64,000 nt of DNA from Streptomyces sp. NRRL B-1347 (GTDB lineage: Bacteria > Actinomycetota > Actinomycetes > Streptomycetales > Streptomycetaceae): the NCBI RefSeq assembly GCF_000720325.1, contig NZ_JOJM01000028.1, positions 1 through 64,000 of the forward strand, given 5' to 3'. The notes beneath the pieces were generated by a model that was not told the DNA's origin, did not search any database, and was given only the letters and a program-made list of their open reading frames with translations. Below, in pieces: positions 35,805-44,073 of this stretch (positions within the stretch are counted from its first letter, which is position 1; each line of letters opens with the position of its first letter). Both the position numbers and the translations under genes were made by a program.

Positions 35805-36707
35805 TTGACCACGCACGCACCGCGGGCGGCGCAGGGGGCGCAGTCTGTGTCGCTGCCCGCCACGCTCGACGAGGCCGTCGCGGCGCTCGCCGCCGTGCCC
35901 GCCGCCGTGCCCGTCGCGGGCGGCACGGACCTGATGTCGTCGGTCAACGCCGGCCTGCTGCGCCCCGCCGCGCTCGTCGGCCTCGGCCGCATCAGCGAGA
36001 TCCGCGGCTGGCAGTACCAGGACGGGCACGCCCTGCTCGGCGCCGGACTCACGCACGCGCGCATGGGACGCCCCGACTTCGCGGCGCTCATCCCGGCGCT
36101 CGCCGCGGCCGCGCGCGCCGCGGGACCGCCGCAGATCCGCAACGCGGGCACCCTCGGCGGCAACATCGCGTCCGCCGCCCCCGCCGGTGACTCGCTGCCC
36201 GTACTCGCCGCGCTCGAAGCCGTGTTGATCATCGTGGGTCCCGGCGGCTCCCGCCGTGAGGTCCCGGTCTCGCACCTGCTCGCGGGCATGGAGATGCTGA
36301 ACCCCGGCGAACTCATCGGATTCGTCCGCGTACCGCTCCTGCACGCCCCCCAGGTCTTCCTGAAGGCCACCGGGCGGACCGGGCCCGGCCGCGCCATCGC
36401 GTCCGTCGCGCTGGTCCTCGACCCCGCGCGCCGGGGCGTGCGGTGTGCGGTGGGGGCGATCGCGCCCATGCCCCTGCGCCCCCTGGAGGCGGAGCAGTGG
36501 GTGGCCGGGCTCATCGACTGGGACGGCGAGCGCGGGCTCGTACCGGAGGCCCTGACGGCGTTCGGTGAGTACGTGGCCGCGGCGTGCATCCCGGACCAGC
36601 CGCCCGCCGAGGACGGCAGCGAGCGGCCGCATCCGCCCGCCGTACTGCACTTGCGGCGCACCGTCGCCGCGCTGGCCCGACGAGCACTGGGGAGGGCGCT
36701 GTCGTGA
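35805..36707 (+). CDS. Molybdenum hydroxylase family FAD-binding subunit
   Basis: A 300-residue FAD subunit of a xanthine dehydrogenase/CO dehydrogenase-type enzyme. The FAD-binding motifs are intact: VAGGTDLMSSVNAG for the pyrophosphate and IRNAGTLGGNIASAAPAGD for the isoalloxazine region; a CoxM-type C-terminal domain follows (about 175-270). The TTG start at 35805 has AAGGGG upstream. The stop overlaps the next gene's GTG by 4 nt. It passes electrons from the Fe-S subunit to an acceptor (NAD or oxygen). Confidence 0.88.
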   Translation: MTTHAPRAAQGAQSVSLPATLDEAVAALAAVPAAVPVAGGTDLMSSVNAGLLRPAALVGLGRISEIRGWQYQDGHALLGAGLTHARMGRPDFAALIPALAAAARAAGPPQIRNAGTLGGNIASAAPAGDSLPVLAALEAVLIIVGPGGSRREVPVSHLLAGMEMLNPGELIGFVRVPLLHAPQVFLKATGRTGPGRAIASVALVLDPARRGVRCAVGAIAPMPLRPLEAEQWVAGLIDWDGERGLVPEALTAFGEYVAAACIPDQPPAEDGSERPHPPAVLHLRRTVAALARRALGRALS

Positions 36708-38470
36708 CCGACGCTCAGAGGAACGGGGCGGGCGGCGGCTGGCAGCCGCACCCGCAGGGCGAGTACGACGCCGACGCCACGGCGTTCGTGCAGCTCCCCG
36801 AGGGTGCTGTCGACGCGGTGAGCACGCCGCTCGCCGCCCCCGGACACGGCTACGTGCCGCCGCAGATAACGGTCGCGCCGACGGCCCCCGACGCCACCGA
36901 CCCGGCCGCCACGGGTGTGTGGGTGCTGCCCCCGGAGATCACCGGTGTCGCGCCCGCGACCGTCGACGCGCCGGTCGCGAGCTGGCCGGACCCCGCCGCG
37001 CAGGCCGGAGCCGGGCTCCACGAGGCGTACGACGAGCCGGTCCACGAGCCGCACGGCCCGCACACCCCGCACGACCCGTACGAGCAGCACGTGCAGGACG
37101 CCTACGATCCCCGGGCCACCGGCCAGTGGACCTTCCCGGAGGCGGTGACGCCGGAGCGGCAGCCCGCTCCGGGGCACCCGCACGCGCCCGCCGCCCACGA
37201 CGTGACCGGGCAGTGGTCGATCCCCGTCGCGGATGGTGATCTTCCGGACGAATCGGGCGAGTTCACGGCGTCGTCGCTCGCGCAGCAGTGGGGCGGTACG
37301 CCGCCCGCGACGCTGCCGGGGGGCGCGCCCGCGCCCTGGGCGTCGGCGCTCGCGGCCGAGCAGCCTCCCGCTGAGCCGGTCGTGGAGCCGGTCATGGAGC
37401 CGGTCACGGAGCCGGTCATGGAGCCGGTCGTGGAGCCGCCCGCCGTCGAGGAGACTCCCTTCGAGCGGACCGCCAAGCTGTTCGTCGTCGAGCGGCGCCC
37501 GGACGGGTCGCTCGGTCCCCGGGGCGGCGCGCCGGAGGAGGCGGCGGCGGAGCCGGAGCCCGCCCCCGTGGTGGCCGAGGCCCCGGCGCCGACGGAAGCT
37601 CAGGTCGCAGTAGAACGCTCTATCCAGGAGGAGCAAGTCATTGCTCCCGAGGGGCTCGTCGAAGCCCCGGCCCCCGAGCCGGAGCCGGAGCCCGTCCCCG
37701 AGCCGGAGGCGGCCGCTCCGGTTGAGGTCGCGGTCGAGCCGGAGCCGGAGCCTGAGCCCGAGCCCGTTCCCGAGTCCGCGCCTGAGCCCGAGCAGCAGCC
37801 GGAAGCCGAGACGGAGCAGCCGGAGGCCGAGCGGCCCGAGGTCGAGCGGCCCGAGGCCCAGCAGCCCGAGGCCGAGCCGCAGCCCCTTCACGACGAACAC
37901 CCCCTCGTCTCCTACGTCCTGCGCGTCAACGGCGCCGACCGGCCCGTCACCGACGCCTGGATCGGCGAGTCGCTGCTGTACGTGCTGCGTGAGCGGCTCG
38001 GCCTCGCGGGCGCCAAGGACGGCTGCTCGCAGGGCGAGTGCGGGGCCTGCAACGTCCAGGTGGACGGCCGCCTCGTGGCCTCCTGCCTGGTGCCCGCGGC
38101 GACCACCGCGAGCAGCGAGGTGCGCACCGTCGAGGGCCTGGCCGCCGACGGGCAGCCCTCCGACGTCCAGCGGGCGCTCGCCAACTGCGGTGCCGTGCAG
38201 TGCGGCTTCTGCGTCCCGGGCATGGCCATGACGCTGCACGACCTCCTTGAGGGCAACCCCGCCCCCAGCGAACTGGAGACCCGCCGCGCCCTGTGCGGCA
38301 ACCTGTGCCGCTGCTCGGGCTACCGCGGCGTGCTCGACGCGGTGCGCGACGTCGTCGCCGAGCGCGCGGCCAAGGGCGCCGCCGAGCAGGAGCAGGACGA
38401 GCAGGCCGCCGGGCAGACGCGCATCCCGCACCAGGCGGACCCGTACGGGCAGGACGGAGACCAGGCGTGA
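36704..38470 (+). CDS. [2Fe-2S] subunit of molybdenum hydroxylase with ~395-aa repeat-rich N-terminal extension
   Basis: A 588-residue protein. Only the last part (about 399-565) is the expected two-cluster ferredoxin subunit: Cys441, Cys446 and Cys449 in DGCSQGECGACN with a later Cys in VASCLVP, and the helical-domain cysteines in CGFCVPG and CGNLCRCSGY. The family norm is 150-200 residues. The preceding 395 residues are low complexity: three TGxWxxP units (VTG/ATG-VW, -QW, -QW at roughly 70-175), then runs of VEPVMEP and PEPEPEPVPE. No signal peptide or membrane helix. The GTG at 36704 overlaps the FAD gene; the frame has no internal stop, so the extension is translated if this start is used. 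Confidence 0.85.
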   Translation: MTDAQRNGAGGGWQPHPQGEYDADATAFVQLPEGAVDAVSTPLAAPGHGYVPPQITVAPTAPDATDPAATGVWVLPPEITGVAPATVDAPVASWPDPAAQAGAGLHEAYDEPVHEPHGPHTPHDPYEQHVQDAYDPRATGQWTFPEAVTPERQPAPGHPHAPAAHDVTGQWSIPVADGDLPDESGEFTASSLAQQWGGTPPATLPGGAPAPWASALAAEQPPAEPVVEPVMEPVTEPVMEPVVEPPAVEETPFERTAKLFVVERRPDGSLGPRGGAPEEAAAEPEPAPVVAEAPAPTEAQVAVERSIQEEQVIAPEGLVEAPAPEPEPEPVPEPEAAAPVEVAVEPEPEPEPEPVPESAPEPEQQPEAETEQPEAERPEVERPEAQQPEAEPQPLHDEHPLVSYVLRVNGADRPVTDAWIGESLLYVLRERLGLAGAKDGCSQGECGACNVQVDGRLVASCLVPAATTASSEVRTVEGLAADGQPSDVQRALANCGAVQCGFCVPGMAMTLHDLLEGNPAPSELETRRALCGNLCRCSGYRGVLDAVRDVVAERAAKGAAEQEQDEQAAGQTRIPHQADPYGQDGDQA

Positions 38471-40770
38471 CCGGCGTGACCAACGAAGCCGTCACCTCCC
38501 CCGGAGGGGCCGAGCAACTGCCGCACGGCATCGGCTCCTCGCTGCCGTCGGCGGACATCAGGGCCAAGACGGAGGGCACCTTCCCCTACGCCTCCGACCT
38601 GTGGGCCGAGGGCCTGCTGTGGGCGGCCGTCCTGCGCTCCCCGCACGCGCACGCGCGCGTGGTGTCCATCGACACCACCCACGCCCGCGAGCTGCCGGGC
38701 GTGCGCGCCGTCATCACGCACGAGGACGTGCCGGGCGCGCCCCGGCACGGCCGGGGGAGCGCCGACCGGCCGGTGTTCGCCTCCGAGGTGGTGCGCCACC
38801 ACGGCGAGCCCATCGCCGCCGTCGCCGCCGACCACCCGGACACCGCGCGGATGGCCGCCGCCGCGATCATCGTCGAGTACGAGGCCCTCGACCCGGTCAC
38901 CGACCCGGAGCAGGCCTTCGAGGCGCCGCCGCTGCACCCGGACGGCAATCTGATCCGGCACATCCCGCTGCGCCACGGCGACCCGGAGGCGACCGGCGAG
39001 GTCGTCGTCGAGGGCCTGTACCGCATCGGCCGCCAGGACCCGGCGCCGATCGGCGCGGAGGCGGGCCTCGCGGTGCCGCGCCCGGACGGCGGCGTCGAGC
39101 TGTACGTCGCCTCGACCGACCCGCACGGCGACCGCGACCGGGCGGCGCTCGTGTACGGCCTCACGCAGGACCTGGTGAAGGTCGTCGTCACCGGCGTGCC
39201 CGGTGCCACCGCCGACCGCGAGGACCCGGGCTTCCAGCTGCCGCTCGGCCTGCTCGCGCTGAAGACGGGCTGCCCGGTCAAGCTCACCGCGACCCGCGAG
39301 GAGTCCTTCCTCGGCCACGCCCACCGCCACCCGACGCTGCTCCGCTACCGCCACCACGCGGACGCGGAGGGCAAGTTGGTGAAGGTGGAGGCGCAGATCC
39401 TGCTCGACGGGGGCGCGTACGCGGACACCTCGGCGCAGGTGCTCGCCGCCGCCGTGTCCTTCGCCTGCGGCCCCTACGTCGTCCCGAACGCCTTCATCGA
39501 GGGCTGGGTGGTGCGGACGAACAACCCGCCGTCCGGGCACGTGCGCGGCGAGGGCGCCTTCCAGGTCTGCGCGGCGTACGAGGCGCAGATGGACAAGCTC
39601 GCCAAGAAGCTGGGCGTCGACCCGGCCGAGGTGCGCCTGCGCAACGCGATGGCGACCGGCGACGTCCTGCCCACGGGACAGACCGTGACGTGTCCGGCCC
39701 CGACGGCCGAACTCCTCACCGCCGTACGGGACTTCCCGCTGCCGGAGCTGCCGAAGGACACCCCGCCGGAGGAGTGGCTGCTGCCCGGGGGCCTGGAGGG
39801 CGCGGGCGAACCGGCCGCCGTCAGGCGCGGCGTCGGCTACGGCCTCGGCATGGTCCAGCTGCTCGGCGCGGAGGGCACCGACGAGGTCTCCACGGCCACC
39901 GTGAAGGTCCACGACGGCGTGGCGACGGTCATCTGCGCGGCCGTCGAGACCGGCCAGGGCTTCACGACGCTCGCCCGCCAGATCGTCCAGGAGACCCTCG
40001 GCATCGACGACGTGCGCGTGGCCCCCGTGGACACCGACCAGCCCCCGTCGGGCCCGAGCTGCCACGGCCGCCACACCTGGGTGTCGGGCGGCGCGGTGGA
40101 GCGGGCCGCGAAGATGGTCCGCACCCAGCTGCTCCAGCCCCTGGCGCACAAGTTCGGCATGTCCACCGAGCTGCTCCAGATCACCGACGGCAAGATCACC
40201 TCGTACGACGGCGTCCTCTCCACCACCGTGGAGGAGGCGATGGAGGGCAAGGAGCTGTGGGCCACGGCCCAGTGCCGCCCGCACCCCACCGAGCCGCTCG
40301 ACGCCGACGGGCAGGGCGACGCCTTCGTGGGCATGGCCTTCTGCGCGATCCGCGCGGTGGTGGACGTGGACATCGAGCTCGGCTCGGTCCGGGTGGTGGA
40401 GCTGGCGGTCGCCCAGGACGTCGGCCGCATCCTCAACCCCGCGCAGCTGCGGGTCCGCATCGAGGCGGGCGTCACCCAGGGCCTCGGCGCGGCGCTCACC
40501 GAGAACCTCCGCACCCCGCGCGGCATCGTCCGCCACCCCGACCTGACGGGCTACGCCCTGCCGACGTCCCTGGACGCGCCGGACATCCGCATCGTCAAGC
40601 TCGTCGAGGAGCGCGACGTCGTCGCCCCCTTCGGCGCGAAGGCGGCCAGCGCGGTGCCGGTGGTCACGTCCCCGGCGGCGATCGCGTCCGCGGTGCGGGC
40701 GGCGACGGGCCGTCCCGTGAACCGGCTGCCGATCCGGCCGCAGGCCGCGGTGGGGGCGGAACTGGCCTGA
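38467..40770 (+). CDS. Molybdopterin-binding subunit, xanthine dehydrogenase family, catalytic Glu missing
   Basis: A 767-residue large subunit with the family's small N-terminal domain (FPYASDLWAEGLLWAAVLRSPHAHARV) and two Mo-cofactor domains (RGEGAFQVCAAYEAQMDKLA; ETGQGFTTLARQ; GPSCHGRHTW). The C-terminal active-site motif is altered: the canonical GAKGVGE, whose Glu is the catalytic base, reads Gly723-Ala-Lys-Ala-Ala-Ser-Ala729, so the Glu is Ala. The substrate is unknown. The GTG overlaps the Fe-S gene by 4 nt. No XdhC-type maturation gene is adjacent. Either the enzyme is catalytically divergent or it has lost activity. Confidence 0.87.
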   Translation: MTGVTNEAVTSPGGAEQLPHGIGSSLPSADIRAKTEGTFPYASDLWAEGLLWAAVLRSPHAHARVVSIDTTHARELPGVRAVITHEDVPGAPRHGRGSADRPVFASEVVRHHGEPIAAVAADHPDTARMAAAAIIVEYEALDPVTDPEQAFEAPPLHPDGNLIRHIPLRHGDPEATGEVVVEGLYRIGRQDPAPIGAEAGLAVPRPDGGVELYVASTDPHGDRDRAALVYGLTQDLVKVVVTGVPGATADREDPGFQLPLGLLALKTGCPVKLTATREESFLGHAHRHPTLLRYRHHADAEGKLVKVEAQILLDGGAYADTSAQVLAAAVSFACGPYVVPNAFIEGWVVRTNNPPSGHVRGEGAFQVCAAYEAQMDKLAKKLGVDPAEVRLRNAMATGDVLPTGQTVTCPAPTAELLTAVRDFPLPELPKDTPPEEWLLPGGLEGAGEPAAVRRGVGYGLGMVQLLGAEGTDEVSTATVKVHDGVATVICAAVETGQGFTTLARQIVQETLGIDDVRVAPVDTDQPPSGPSCHGRHTWVSGGAVERAAKMVRTQLLQPLAHKFGMSTELLQITDGKITSYDGVLSTTVEEAMEGKELWATAQCRPHPTEPLDADGQGDAFVGMAFCAIRAVVDVDIELGSVRVVELAVAQDVGRILNPAQLRVRIEAGVTQGLGAALTENLRTPRGIVRHPDLTGYALPTSLDAPDIRIVKLVEERDVVAPFGAKAASAVPVVTSPAAIASAVRAATGRPVNRLPIRPQAAVGAELA

Positions 40771-40834
40771 GCCGCGTTCCGCTCACCGGAAAAGGGGAGG
40801 AGCGCCGGGCCCGCCCTGCGATACGTTCGCGCGT

Positions 40835-41377
40835 GTGAACGCACACACGGGTACGGGCGTCATCCTGATCACCGGCATCATGGCGGCGGGCAAGTCCACG
40901 GTCGCGCAGGCCCTCGCGGAGCGGCTTCCGCGCGCCGCGCACGTGCGCGGCGACGTGTTCCGGCGCATGATCGTCTCCGGCCGCGAGGAGTACGAGCCCG
41001 GCGCGGGCGGCGAGGCCGAGGCCCAACTGCGGCTCCGCTACGGCCTGTCGGCGGCCACGGCCGACGCGTACGCCGCCGCGGGCTTCACCGCGATCGTCCA
41101 GGACGTCGTCCTCGGCCCCGAGCTGAAGCGCTACGTCGACTCGATCCGGACCCGCCCCCTGTACGTCGTCGTCCTCGCCCCGCGCCCCGGAGCGGTCGCC
41201 GCCCGCGAGGCCGGCCGCGCCAAGACCGGCTACGGCGAGTGGACCGTCGAGGCCCTCGACAACGGCCTGCGCGCCGAGACCCCGCGCATCGGACTGTGGC
41301 TGGACAGCTCGAAGTTGACGGTGGATCAGACGGTGTCGGCGGTCCTCGCGCGCCTGGACGAGGCGGCGGTGGCCTGA
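40835..41377 (+). CDS. P-loop kinase/phosphotransferase-like protein (AAA_33 type)
   Basis: A 180-residue cytoplasmic protein with Walker A GIMAAGKS (about 13-20) after strand VILITG, a basic/acidic segment RGDVFRRMI (typical of small-molecule kinases and chloramphenicol phosphotransferase-like proteins), and a lid region with REAGRAKTGYGEW. The substrate is unknown; the family covers antibiotic, nucleotide and sugar kinases. TACGTT (40822-40827) is 7 nt before the GTG start and there is no Shine-Dalgarno sequence, suggesting a leaderless transcript separate from the molybdoenzyme operon 64 nt upstream. Confidence 0.8.
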   Translation: MNAHTGTGVILITGIMAAGKSTVAQALAERLPRAAHVRGDVFRRMIVSGREEYEPGAGGEAEAQLRLRYGLSAATADAYAAAGFTAIVQDVVLGPELKRYVDSIRTRPLYVVVLAPRPGAVAAREAGRAKTGYGEWTVEALDNGLRAETPRIGLWLDSSKLTVDQTVSAVLARLDEAAVA

Positions 41378-41525
41378 GCGCGGAATGTCTCAGACCGGTC
41401 CCGAGGACGTCCCAGCTGACCTATGACGCCATAAATCCCTTTTAATTCGGGCGAGTTGCAAGGCACCATCGAAGTGTCCCGAACCACTCACCGCACGATC
41501 CGACTCGTTACGGGGGAGAGACGTC

Positions 41526-41558
41526 ATGGGGGATGACAACGACACCGGCTGGGGCTGA
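41526..41558 (+). CDS. Candidate 10-residue peptide gene
   Basis: ATG GGG GAT GAC AAC GAC ACC GGC TGG GGC TGA encodes MGDDNDTGWG. A near-ideal Shine-Dalgarno GGGGGAG (41512-41518) lies 7 nt upstream. A strong terminator (41586-41611) follows 27 nt after the stop, and an AT-rich promoter-like region (41425-41460) precedes it. There is no gene downstream on this strand (the next gene is convergent), so it is not a leader peptide for a neighbour. The peptide is acidic, with three Asp, one Trp and no signal. It could be a bioactive micro-peptide, or the translated part of a small RNA. Confidence 0.5.
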   Translation: MGDDNDTGWG

Positions 41559-41585
41559 CGGCCTCACACTCTGAAGACGCGCCAA

Positions 41586-41611
41586 GGGGCGGCTCCGGTT
41601 GGAGCCGCCCC
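41586..41611 (+). terminator. Terminator after the 10-codon ORF
   Basis: Perfect 11-bp stem GGGGCGGCTCC / GGAGCCGCCCC with loop GGTT; a T-containing tail (CACACTTGTGTTTCT) follows. Confidence 0.85.
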
Positions 41612-41624
41612 ACACTTGTGTTTC

Positions 41625-41652
41625 TCAGCCCGTCCGGCGTTTGAGGACGAGG
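41625..41652. repeat. Streptomyces intergenic repeat (CGTCCGGCGTTTGAGGACGAG family), copy 2
   Basis: Identical over 28 nt to 33741-33768 and followed by the related GGGGTCCAGGGGCGGCAGCC stretch. It lies between the mini-ORF terminator and the 3' end of the L,D-transpeptidase-like gene. Confidence 0.8.
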
Positions 41653-41732
41653 GCGCAGCGCGATGGGCGGGGTCCAGGGGCGGCAGCCCCTGGTTTCGGG
41701 AAGGGGCGGGATTGGGGAGCCCCCGGCAGGGC

Positions 41733-42428
41733 CTAGCGCCGCACCGTCACGACCGCCCCCGGCGACAGCCGCCCGTACACCCACCGGGCATCCGCAGAGC
41801 GAAGCCCGATGGACCCCCGCGTGGCGTCGCGCGTACCCGGCGCCCCCTCCGCGTACGTCATCGCGACGAGGAAGTTGGCCCGCCCGTCGGGCCCCCGCAG
41901 TTCCACCACCCACGGCAACCGCACGTCGTACTCGTCCCCGAGCCCCACCGACTCACTGGTGAGCCTCTTCACGCGGTGCTTGGCGACGACCGTCATGCGG
42001 CCGGTCGCGGTCGGGTGGGAGGCGTTCCCGGAGGAGACGGGCACGCGCCGCCCGTCCAGGGTCAGCGTGCGCGCGCCGAGGTCGACGGTGGCGGCGGGCG
42101 CGGCGGAGCGCGTGCTGGGGGCGGCGGGCGGCGCGGGCCGGGCGTCGGAGCCGCCGCCGAGGGCGCCCGTGAGGCCGAACGCGAGGGCGGCCACGGCGAC
42201 GGCGGCGCCGCCCGCGAGGGCGGTGTGCCGGCGCCGCCGCCGGGCCACGGCCCGGCGGCGGACCTGGGCCCCGGCCACGGGCGCGGGCGCCGCACCGCTC
42301 GCGGCGAGCGAGCGCAGGGACGCGGACAGTCCGGGGGCGGCCAGCTCCGGGGCGGACGGCTCCGGGACGGACAGCTCCGGTACGGCCGGTTCGGGGGCGG
42401 ACGGCTCGCGGGACAGGTCATCGGACAC
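41733..42428 (-). CDS. Membrane protein with degenerate L,D-transpeptidase domain, coupled to a sigma factor
   Basis: A 231-residue single-pass protein. The cytoplasmic N-terminus (about 1-68) carries repeated PEPSAPEP-type units and a basic segment, then one helix (about 69-91), a Pro/Ala linker and an extracytoplasmic domain with the L,D-transpeptidase pattern (DLGARTLTLDGRRVPVSSG, HPTATGRMTVVAKH). The catalytic SHGCIRL-type motif reads TRGSIGL: His is Arg204 and the nucleophile Cys is Ser206 (TCC). Catalysis is therefore unlikely. GTG at 42428 overlaps the sigma-factor stop by 11 nt, the position normally held by an anti-sigma gene, so a role as sensor/anti-sigma is inferred. Confidence 0.75.
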   Translation of the reverse strand: MSDDLSREPSAPEPAVPELSVPEPSAPELAAPGLSASLRSLAASGAAPAPVAGAQVRRRAVARRRRRHTALAGGAAVAVAALAFGLTGALGGGSDARPAPPAAPSTRSAAPAATVDLGARTLTLDGRRVPVSSGNASHPTATGRMTVVAKHRVKRLTSESVGLGDEYDVRLPWVVELRGPDGRANFLVAMTYAEGAPGTRDATRGSIGLRSADARWVYGRLSPGAVVTVRR

Positions 42429-42945
42429 GGCCGGTCTCCTTCGCGCTGGGCGGCCCGCCGAGGGCGTCGTTCTCGTCGGCCGAGAGGATCCGGGCGAGGG
42501 CCGCGCGGCCGCGCGAGAGGCGGGCCTTGACCGTCCCCGAGGGGGCACCGGTCTCGGCGGCCACCTCCTCCACGCTGAGGTCGCACAGGTGGTGCAGCAC
42601 GATCGCGAGGCGCTGCGCGTCGGGAAGCTGCCGCAGGGCGTGCACGAGGGCGAGGTGTTCGGGCCCAGGCCCTGGCGCGTGCTCGGGCGGCGGGGTGCGG
42701 CGCACCAGGTCGAGCCAGCGCCGGGCCCGCCGCCAGTGGCTGACCGCGAGGCGCATGGCGACCGTGCGGATCCACGCCTCCGGCGCCTGAGTGGCGAGGA
42801 AGTCGCGCCGCCGGTCCCAGGCGCGGACGAAGGCCTCCTGGACGACGTCCTGGGCCTGCCCGTGGTCGCCGGTGAAGGCGTAGACCTGGCCGACGACGCG
42901 GGGGAACGCCGACGCGTAGAACGCGTCGAACTCGTCCTCCGTCAT
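42418..42945 (-). CDS. ECF sigma factor, SigE-like family
   Basis: A 175-residue group IV sigma factor. Region 2 has FYASAFPRVVGQVYAFTGD, AQDVVQEAFVRAWDRR and WIRTVAMRLAVSHWRR; region 4 has LRQLPDAQRLAIVLHHLCD and the helix-turn-helix VAAETGAPSGTVKARLSRGR. The start is placed at ATG 42945 (MTEDEFDAFY), where the fold begins. The downstream, overlapping gene encodes a single-pass membrane protein with a dead L,D-transpeptidase domain instead of a zinc anti-sigma. A functional L,D-transpeptidase is divergent, so a peptidoglycan-related regulon is plausible. Confidence 0.88.
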   Translation of the reverse strand: MTEDEFDAFYASAFPRVVGQVYAFTGDHGQAQDVVQEAFVRAWDRRRDFLATQAPEAWIRTVAMRLAVSHWRRARRWLDLVRRTPPPEHAPGPGPEHLALVHALRQLPDAQRLAIVLHHLCDLSVEEVAAETGAPSGTVKARLSRGRAALARILSADENDALGGPPSAKETGRVR

Positions 42946-43064
42946 GCCGCCCCCGAGGGTCCCGAAAACCGTCCCGAAAAGTTTCTCGCACGGCATGCAA
43001 CCCGGTGGCCCCTGGCGTGCGTACAGGTCGCGTACATCGAAGCACACCACACAGGGGGGCTCTG

Positions 43065-44042
43065 TTGACCATGGGAAACAGCGGAAACAGGGGCAGCGAG
43101 CAGGCCAGGGGCAACACCCGGATCTGGGGGCGCAGGGGAGCCGCGGCGGCGCTCGGCGCCCTGCTGCTCGCGGGCTGCGGCGTCGGCGGCGGCGAGGGCG
43201 ACGCGGGCGGCACGAGCGACGGCAAGGGCGGCGGGCCCGCCGCGGCGGCCCCGGCCGCGAAGCCGTCCCCGCGCGCGAAGCCGCTGCCCGCGGCGCTGCG
43301 CGAGGGCGCCAAGGTCAACCTCTTCGACGGCCAGACGGTCGGCGTCGGCATGCCGGTGTCGGTGACGTTCGCGCGGCCCGTCCCGGCGGCGGAGCGCGCG
43401 GCGGTGGAGAGGCGCCTGAAGGTCACCACGGACAACGGCACGACCGGCTCCTGGAGCTGGGTCAAGGACCGCAACCTGCACGAGGGCCAGCGGATCGACT
43501 ACCGCCCCGAGACCTACTGGAAGCCCGGCACGAAGATCACCGTCCGGGCGGGCAAGGCCATCGACAGGACTGTCACGGTGGGCCGCTCCCTCGTGGCCAC
43601 GGTGGACGTGCGCCAGCACACCATGACGGTGGTGAAGGCCGGGACCACGCGCCGCGTGCCGATCACGGCGGGCGCCCCGGGCATGGACACCTGGAACGGC
43701 ACGATGGTCGTCTCCGACAAGCAGCGCCGCGTCCTCATGGACTCCCGGACCGTCGGCTACGGAGACGCGTACAAGGGCTACTACGACTACGCGGTGCACC
43801 TGACGACGTCGGGCACGTATCTGCACCAGAACCCCAAGGCCAACACGTTCGCGGGGAACACCAACGTGACGCACGGCTGCATAGGCCTCGCCACGGACGG
43901 CACGGCACAGCGCTTCTACGAAGAGGTGATCCCCGGGGACGTCATCCGCGTCACGGGCTCCACGGAGACGGTGGCCGCGGGGAACGGCTACGGCGACTGG
44001 AACGTGCCGTGGGACCAGTGGAAAGCGGGCAGCGCCCTGTAG
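43065..44042 (+). CDS. L,D-transpeptidase lipoprotein
   Basis: A 325-residue envelope enzyme that forms 3-3 peptidoglycan cross-links. The lipobox LAGC ends at Cys38, then Gly/Ala/Pro linker, Ig-like domains (about 80-185) and a YkuD catalytic domain with VTHGCIGLAT: His270 and Cys272 are the active residues. The C-terminal tail WNVPWDQWKAGSAL matches actinobacterial LdtMt-type enzymes. TTG at 43065 is favoured because AGGGGG ends 6 nt upstream; ATG at 43071 would leave 12 nt. It is divergent from the ECF sigma gene; a CAACC ... CGTA pair in the intergenic region could be an ECF-type promoter. Confidence 0.9.
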   Translation: MTMGNSGNRGSEQARGNTRIWGRRGAAAALGALLLAGCGVGGGEGDAGGTSDGKGGGPAAAAPAAKPSPRAKPLPAALREGAKVNLFDGQTVGVGMPVSVTFARPVPAAERAAVERRLKVTTDNGTTGSWSWVKDRNLHEGQRIDYRPETYWKPGTKITVRAGKAIDRTVTVGRSLVATVDVRQHTMTVVKAGTTRRVPITAGAPGMDTWNGTMVVSDKQRRVLMDSRTVGYGDAYKGYYDYAVHLTTSGTYLHQNPKANTFAGNTNVTHGCIGLATDGTAQRFYEEVIPGDVIRVTGSTETVAAGNGYGDWNVPWDQWKAGSAL

Positions 44043-44073
44043 GCGCCGCCCGCTCGGTCCTGTCCGGACGTAG

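Noticed and set aside
33741..36650. A 969-codon minus-strand frame across the GH20 and FAD genes
   Set aside because: Same GC artefact; it crosses several intergenic elements and terminators, and shows no recognisable protein sequence.
35420..38431. A 1003-codon minus-strand frame opposite the Fe-S subunit gene
   Set aside because: Its low-complexity reverse translation mirrors the Pro-Glu repeats of the real gene; no start site or domain.
40835..41377. Zeta-toxin half of a toxin-antitoxin pair
   Set aside because: P-loop and lid are generic to the superfamily, and there is no small antitoxin gene next to it.
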